A DNA stretch of 8,845 bases from an uncultured Bacillota bacterium (lineage in GTDB: Bacteria; Bacillota; Sulfobacillia; UBA995; UBA9673): positions 1 through 8,845 of the forward strand of contig CALMHV010000002.1 of assembly GCA_937863905.1 (NCBI GenBank). Direction: 5' to 3'. Below are positions 6,236-8,845 of the stretch, in pieces; the stretch's first letter is position 1, and the number at the start of each line of letters is the position of its first letter. The position numbers were made by a program, and so were the translations under genes. The notes beneath the pieces were generated by a model. It saw nothing but the letters and a program-made list of their open reading frames with translations. It was not told where the DNA came from and did no database searches.

Positions 6236-7323
6236 ACATCAAGCAGGGGCACATCGATGGGCGACAGGCGACCGCTCTCCTCTGGCTCGCGGCCTCGAGC
6301 AAGGCCCTCCTGGTCGTTCCGGCGCTGCTCGTGGGCGAGGGCTTCAGCGCGAGTTGGCTCATCCCGCTCGGTTCCGCCACCATCGTCGCGGCGGCGGTTC
6401 TCCCGGGCCTCGCTCTCATGAAACGCTTCCCCGGGCGGAGCCTCGCGGGCGCGGCCGAGGAAGCGGTCGGTCCGATCGCCGGCCGGGCCGCGGGCCTCGT
6501 TCTCGCCGCCTTTCTGGCCACCGACGCCGCCCTGGTCCTGAGGCAGTTCTCCGACACTTTCGGCAGCGTCATCCTCCCTCGCACGCCGATTCCGGTCATC
6601 ACCTTGGTCCTGGTCCTGACGGCCGTGTACTCGGCCTACACGGGGCTGGAATCCATCGGACGGCTGAGCATGTTCCTCGTCCCCTGGCTCCTATCGTTCT
6701 ACGCCCTGGTCCCGACCGGGGGGGCTCCAGACCCGTCGTTGGCCCGGCTCCTGCCCTTCTGGGGGCCCGGCCCCGGGAACCTGGCCGTCCAGGCCCTTGA
6801 GCACACCGGGCTCTACTCGGAACTCCTCACCCTGCTTATCCTCATTCCCTATCTGCGGAAGCCCGCGGCAGGGCGGTCCGTGGCCTTCTGGGTCATCGGC
6901 CTCACGGCGGCGGTCATGACTCTGGTCCAGGTCGCCGTCCTTGCAACGTTCGACGTTCTAGGCCCCGACCGGCTCCTCTACCCGGCAATCCACCTCGTCC
7001 ACCTCGTGACTCTGGGGCGCCTGGACGCGAGTATCGAACCTCTCTTTATCCTCATCTGGGTTCTCATTGTCACGGTCAAGTTGTCGGTCGTCCTCTGGAC
7101 GCTAAGCACTCACCTGGCCGAGACCTTGCGGCTGCCTCAGTTCAAGCCGCTCCTCCCGATCGTGGCCGTCATCGCCCTCGCCGGCTCCCTGCTTCCCGGT
7201 GGACTCCAGCAGACGAACAACCTCTACCACGTGACCGTGACGCACGTCGGCGGGGCGGCGGTTTTCGTCCTTCCCGGCCTTCTCTGGCTGGCGGCGGTCC
7301 TGCGCGGGAGGCGAGCCGCTTGA
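6232..7323 (+). CDS. gerB: Spore germination permease, GerB family (receptor B subunit), 363 aa
   Basis: The B subunit is an APC-superfamily, transporter-like membrane protein thought to bind the germinant. The length is typical (about 365) and around ten hydrophobic helices cover nearly all of it, starting with SSKALLVVPALLV (22-34). Family landmarks are YTGLESIGRLSMFLVPW (136-152), the polar GNLAVQALEHTGLYSEL (182-198), and RLDASIEPLFILIWVL (263-278), which is the conserved R-x-E/D segment before a helix. The GTG start at 6232 overlaps the gerA stop by four bases and has AGGAG (6219-6223) eight bases upstream. The same frame is open back to 5473, but that part lies wholly inside gerA and reads as low-quality Arg/Pro sequence, so it is not included. 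The ligand cannot be inferred from sequence. Confidence 0.95.
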   Translation: MNIKQGHIDGRQATALLWLAASSKALLVVPALLVGEGFSASWLIPLGSATIVAAAVLPGLALMKRFPGRSLAGAAEEAVGPIAGRAAGLVLAAFLATDAALVLRQFSDTFGSVILPRTPIPVITLVLVLTAVYSAYTGLESIGRLSMFLVPWLLSFYALVPTGGAPDPSLARLLPFWGPGPGNLAVQALEHTGLYSELLTLLILIPYLRKPAAGRSVAFWVIGLTAAVMTLVQVAVLATFDVLGPDRLLYPAIHLVHLVTLGRLDASIEPLFILIWVLIVTVKLSVVLWTLSTHLAETLRLPQFKPLLPIVAVIALAGSLLPGGLQQTNNLYHVTVTHVGGAAVFVLPGLLWLAAVLRGRRAA

Positions 7324-8612
7324 CTAGGCGCCTGGCGGCTCTGCTGGCCCTCCTCCTGGTCTTGGCGCCCACCGCGTTCCTGGTCGGCGGCTGCTGGGAC
7401 CTCCGAGAGCTCGACGACTGGGCCTTTGTCACCATGATCGGTCTGGACAAGGGAGCGCAGCCCGGCTGGCTGCGGCTGTCGGTCCTCGTGCAGCTGCCCG
7501 GTTCCGTGTCCGGGGTCGGCGGCCGGGTGACCCCGGCGTTCGCGCGGCTGACGAGCGAGGGACCGACCCTGTTCGACGCGGACCGCCGCCTCGAGGAACT
7601 CACCGGCGGTTTTCTGACCTACTCTCACACTCAGGCGATCGTGATTGGCGAGGAACTGGCGAAGGAGGGGCTGGAGGCCCTCTTCGACTCGTTCAGACGG
7701 TCCAGGGAACTCCATCACACCATCACCCTAGCCATGGCCGACGGCGTCACGGCCGAGGAGGTGCTCGCTTCGGCGCGGGGCGAGCTCGACCCGTTCCCGG
7801 CGACCTACCTGTCACGCTTGGTGACGAAGACCCAGGCCGAGTACGGAGAGTCCAGCGCCAGTTGCATCCACTGCGTCCTTCTCGCTGAGGCGGCGCACGG
7901 CCAGGAGATCGTCCTGGCCCTCATAAAGCTGGCCCAGAAGCCCGCTTCGCCTAGCCCCTCAAGCGGTGGAGCGGGCAGTGGAGGCGGGTCGGCCGGCGGG
8001 AAGTCCGGAGGAGGGGAAGCCGGAGCCGGCGCCGGGGCGCCGGAGCCGGCGGCGCCGGTGGAGCGGCGGGTCGAGGCGACCGGCATCGCGCTCTTTCGGG
8101 GCCTACGGCTGGCGGTCAAGATCACGGGGGAGCAGGCCCTGGCCTTCAACCTGGTCAGCGGGCAGTTCGACCGGGGCCGCGTCGTTTTGAACGGGGCGGC
8201 CACCGGAGGCAAGGATCTCTCTGTGGCGCTATCGCACTACGAGCGGGACGTGAAGCTCGAGCGTAACGGGCCGTCGATAGAGGTCAAGCTCAAGGTGAGG
8301 CTCAAGGGGTTAGCGGAGGGTGCCTCGGCGGCCGGAGTCGACCTGACCCCGGAGGGCATCGGGGCCATCAAGGCTCTCGCGGGCTCGAAGCTCTCGGAGA
8401 TGATGTCGGGCATCATCACCCTGGCCCAGACCCAGGTGGGGGGAGACGTGTTCGACTTCCAGCTCCACGGGAGGGGCACGTTCCGCACCTGGCCGGAATG
8501 GATGGCCTACGACTGGGACCGGGCCTTCCGCGAGGCCAAGGTGAGCGTGGAGGTCGAAGTCATGGAAATCCGCCCGGGGCTGACCACACAGACGCAGGAG
8601 TACGGGCCATGA
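7320..8612 (+). CDS. gerC: Spore germination lipoprotein, GerC family (receptor C subunit), 430 aa
   Basis: The C subunit is a lipoprotein held on the outer face of the inner spore membrane and needed for receptor function. The signal peptide has RR followed by a long Leu/Ala helix (5-20) and the lipobox LVGGC, giving a lipidated Cys25. The family motif CWDLRELDDWAFVTMIGLDK (25-44) follows directly. The N-terminal domain runs to about residue 206. A Gly/Ser/Pro linker takes up 208-247, and the C-terminal domain runs from about 248, with GIALFRGLRLAVKITGEQAL (255-274) matching the family's conserved strand region. The protein is longer than Bacillus GerAC (about 373), and the linker explains most of the excess. 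The TTG start at 7320 overlaps the gerB stop as TTGA, with GGAGG (7307-7311) eight bases upstream. The stop lies inside a 13-bp tandem repeat. Confidence 0.95.
   Translation: MTRRLAALLALLLVLAPTAFLVGGCWDLRELDDWAFVTMIGLDKGAQPGWLRLSVLVQLPGSVSGVGGRVTPAFARLTSEGPTLFDADRRLEELTGGFLTYSHTQAIVIGEELAKEGLEALFDSFRRSRELHHTITLAMADGVTAEEVLASARGELDPFPATYLSRLVTKTQAEYGESSASCIHCVLLAEAAHGQEIVLALIKLAQKPASPSPSSGGAGSGGGSAGGKSGGGEAGAGAGAPEPAAPVERRVEATGIALFRGLRLAVKITGEQALAFNLVSGQFDRGRVVLNGAATGGKDLSVALSHYERDVKLERNGPSIEVKLKVRLKGLAEGASAAGVDLTPEGIGAIKALAGSKLSEMMSGIITLAQTQVGGDVFDFQLHGRGTFRTWPEWMAYDWDRAFREAKVSVEVEVMEIRPGLTTQTQEYGP
7941..8060 (+). repeat. Low-complexity Gly/Ser/Ala/Pro linker in gerC
   Basis: Residues 208-247 of GerC are almost entirely Gly, Ser, Ala and Pro. 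The DNA holds a direct repeat, GCCGGAGCCGGCG, at 8019-8031 and 8039-8051. Between them is an inverted repeat, CCGGCGCC at 8026-8033 and GGCGCCGG at 8036-8043, which could fold as a tight GC hairpin in the mRNA. It looks like a domain linker grown by repeat slippage. Confidence 0.8.
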
Positions 8613-8640
8613 GGACGGGCCGTGAGGACGGGCCATGAGG
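8604..8640 (+). repeat. 13-bp tandem repeat across the gerC stop codon
   Basis: Three copies are seen: GGGCCATGAGGAC (8604-8616), GGGCCGTGAGGAC (8617-8629, one change) and a partial GGGCCATGAGG (8630-8640). The gerC TGA (8610-8612) is inside the first copy. Because 13 is not a multiple of three, each copy shifts the frame, so copy-number change alters what follows gerC without changing GerC itself. Confidence 0.8.
8609..8638 (+). other. Possible 9-codon leader or remnant reading frame after gerC
   Basis: An ATG at 8609 overlaps the gerC stop as ATGA and has AGGAG (8596-8600) exactly eight bases upstream, the same arrangement as gerB and gerC. It encodes only MRTGREDGP before TGA at 8636-8638. 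That stop again overlaps an ATG (8635), whose frame gives a 14-residue Arg-rich peptide ending at 8679. The frame may be what is left of a fourth operon gene disrupted by the 13-bp repeats, or chance. Confidence 0.2.
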
Positions 8641-8676
8641 CTCCGCCGGCCGCGGGCGCGGCCACGGGTCACGGCT
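8618..8676. terminator. Candidate nested stem-loop between convergent genes
   Basis: An outer inverted repeat, GCCGTGA (8619-8625) and TCACGGC (8669-8675), extended by a G-T pair, encloses an inner hairpin GGCCGC-GGGC-GCGGCC (8648-8663). It lies just after the gerC stop and at the end of the convergent small gene, where a terminator for both is expected. There is no T tract on either side, so it would not be a classic intrinsic terminator. Confidence 0.28.
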
Positions 8677-8827
8677 TGATGACGAAACTCCAGGCCGTGA
8701 CGGCCACGCCGCCGATGGTCATCACACCGAGCACGACGGCCGCGAAGTAGTTCCGGTCGCGCCAGGCCTCAACCATCAGGTTTCCGGTGTAGCCGGCCAC
8801 GAGGAGGGCGCCGAGCAGCCAGAACAA
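8669..8827 (-). CDS. Small two-helix membrane protein of unknown function, 52 aa
   Basis: Reading the minus strand from TTG at 8825-8827 gives a 52-residue protein. It has a hydrophobic segment, FWLLGALLVAGYTGNLM (2-18), a short charged loop, VEAWRDRN (19-26), and a second hydrophobic stretch from YFAAVVLGVMTIGG to VTAWSFV (27-49), ending IKP. This is a helix-loop-helix membrane hairpin. GGAGGT (8835-8840) lies seven bases before the TTG, which supports a complete gene. The frame is also open to the window edge at 8845, so a longer protein cut by the window is possible. It converges on gerC with 56 bases between the stops. Small two-helix proteins are found near sporulation genes in other Bacillota, but I cannot assign a family. 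Confidence 0.55.
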   Translation of the reverse strand: MFWLLGALLVAGYTGNLMVEAWRDRNYFAAVVLGVMTIGGVAVTAWSFVIKP

Positions 8828-8845
8828 GCCCCGCACCTCCCGACG

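Overview
The window is a very compact, GC-rich bacterial stretch. It carries a full three-gene spore germinant-receptor operon (GerA, GerB and GerC families) and a gene of the YtfJ/GerW spore-protein family. Together these point to an endospore-forming member of the Bacillota (Firmicutes). The high GC content and the frequent GTG/TTG starts suggest one of the GC-rich lineages, such as the Symbiobacterium, Thermaerobacter or Limnochorda type; this lineage guess is inference. Shine-Dalgarno (SD) sequences are strong and were used to choose most starts. I see no rRNA, tRNA, CRISPR array, insertion sequence or phage gene.

Left part (1-3129): four genes alternate strand (+, -, +, -) and overlap at every junction. 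A membrane-anchored protein of unknown function (21-590, +) runs tail to tail into a YihY/BrkB-family membrane protein (520-1506, -). The YihY start overlaps head to head by 11 bp with the start of a major facilitator superfamily (MFS) transporter (1496-2785, +). That transporter runs tail to tail into a YtfJ/GerW-like spore gene (2719-3129, -). The YtfJ-like frame has no ATG, GTG or TTG before codon 38, and it appears to start at a CTG preceded by AGGAG.

Middle and right part (3130-8612): an 84-bp gap (3130-3213) is the only real divergent intergenic region. From it a probable operon runs rightward: a second MFS transporter (3214-4506), then gerA (4538-6235), gerB (6232-7323) and gerC (7320-8612). 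The ger genes are joined by 4-bp GTGA and TTGA overlaps. GerA (membrane protein with a large soluble N-terminal part), GerB (APC-type permease) and GerC (lipoprotein) form the germinant receptor in the spore inner membrane. YtfJ/GerW proteins are made in the forespore and affect germination in some bacilli. A receptor operon divergent from ytfJ therefore looks like a small germination locus, with the leading MFS gene as an unexplained extra member.

Right edge (8604-8845): a 13-bp tandem repeat covers the gerC stop and creates a chain of ATGA start/stop overlaps. A possible nested stem-loop follows. A convergent 52-residue, two-helix membrane protein (8669-8827, -) reads back toward gerC and starts at TTG behind a GGAGGT site.

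No stretch above 300 bases lacks a gene. The longest gap is the 84-bp region at 3130-3213.
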